DNA of 64,000 nucleotides from Favolaschia claudopus. Taxonomy: Eukaryota; Basidiomycota; Agaricomycetes; Agaricales; Mycenaceae. Location of the stretch: the NCBI GenBank assembly GCA_037176885.1, contig JAWWNJ010000020.1, positions 1,054,001 to 1,118,000 on the forward strand, read 5' to 3'. The notes under the pieces are model-generated. The model saw nothing but the letters and a program-made list of their open reading frames with translations. It was not told where the DNA came from and searched no databases. The position numbers and the translations under genes were made by a program. This document shows positions 63,887-64,000 of the stretch, piece by piece. Position 1 is the stretch's first letter. Each line of letters begins with the position of its first letter.

Positions 63887-64000
63887 AAGTCTTTATCAAA
63901 GAACGGGAAAGCGCCCGGTCTGAATGGTATTCCATACGAATTCTTCCGTATACTTGACATAAATTATAAACGGTCCAAGGGGTCTCCGCACGAATCCTTC
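63887..64000 (+). pseudogene. LINE reverse-transcriptase fragment, runs off the window
   Basis: The frame reads SLSKNGKAPGLNGIPYEFFR and then ILDINYKRS. It corresponds to SSNGKAPGLDGIPYEFFKHL in the 22-27 kb LINE, the first conserved block of the reverse transcriptase. It belongs to a related but distinct copy. Nothing of the endonuclease precedes it in frame, so it is 5' truncated or recombined at the 63830 repeat. Its 3' continuation lies outside the window. Confidence 0.85.

Overview
The window looks like a transposon-rich segment of a filamentous basidiomycete (Agaricomycetes-like) genome. Evidence for this is short GT..AG introns of about 48-103 nt in every multi-exon gene, a STAND/NLR gene with a C2-NACHT-WD40 layout, a WRKY-GCM1 zinc-finger gene, Helitron, Ty1/copia, Ty3/gypsy-like and non-LTR sequences, and several classes of small DNA transposons. 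No rRNA, tRNA, CRISPR array or bacterial operon is visible. The species cannot be named from the sequence alone.

Layout. 1-9 kb: mostly unassigned DNA, a 1.4 kb terminal-inverted-repeat (TIR) element, a TA-flanked MITE and a relic of an LTR carrying two stem-loops. 9.4-14.6 kb (minus): the best host gene, an NLR-like protein with 14 almost identical WD40 repeats. 15-16.5 kb (minus): 3' part of a non-LTR element carrying only an ORF1-like frame, split by a MITE. 17-21.8 kb: foldback and TIR elements. 21.9-27.3 kb (minus): a nearly full-length LINE with endonuclease and reverse transcriptase, broken by two frameshifts and by a 0.9 kb DNA transposon in the endonuclease. 28-29.2 kb: a Gag-like zinc-knuckle remnant. 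30-35 kb: two hAT-like MITEs, a second ORF1-only retroelement and an inverted copy of its tail. 36-41 kb (minus): a small candidate gene, a probable OB-fold protein gene split by a CACTA-like element, and the N-terminal exons of a Helitron protein. 42.6-44.9 kb: an LTR containing a MITE, then a WRKY-GCM1 gene with one in-frame TGA. 45.2-46.9 kb (minus): 3' end of another LINE split by two MITEs. 47.7-50.2 kb (minus): truncated copia pol with 3' LTR. 50.4-54.6 kb: solo LTR, hAT MITE, an uncharacterised multi-exon gene and a mariner-type MITE. 55-64 kb: dispersed repeats, a 1.37 kb long-TIR element, a broken gypsy-type gag, more MITEs, and a LINE reverse-transcriptase fragment running off the right edge.

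How it fits together. The strongest signal is nesting. TA-flanked (Tc1/mariner-type) elements sit inside LINE coding sequence, LINE 3' UTRs, LTRs and gag. In four cases removing the element plus one TA gives an uninterrupted target: two restore a reading frame and two restore a UTR that matches a related copy. A CACTA-like element likewise restores the OB-fold protein frame. A recurring 3' UTR is shared between an ORF2-bearing LINE tail and elements that carry only ORF1, which suggests a half-LINE (HAL1-like) non-autonomous lineage. All family calls come from reading motifs and junctions by eye; no database search was possible.
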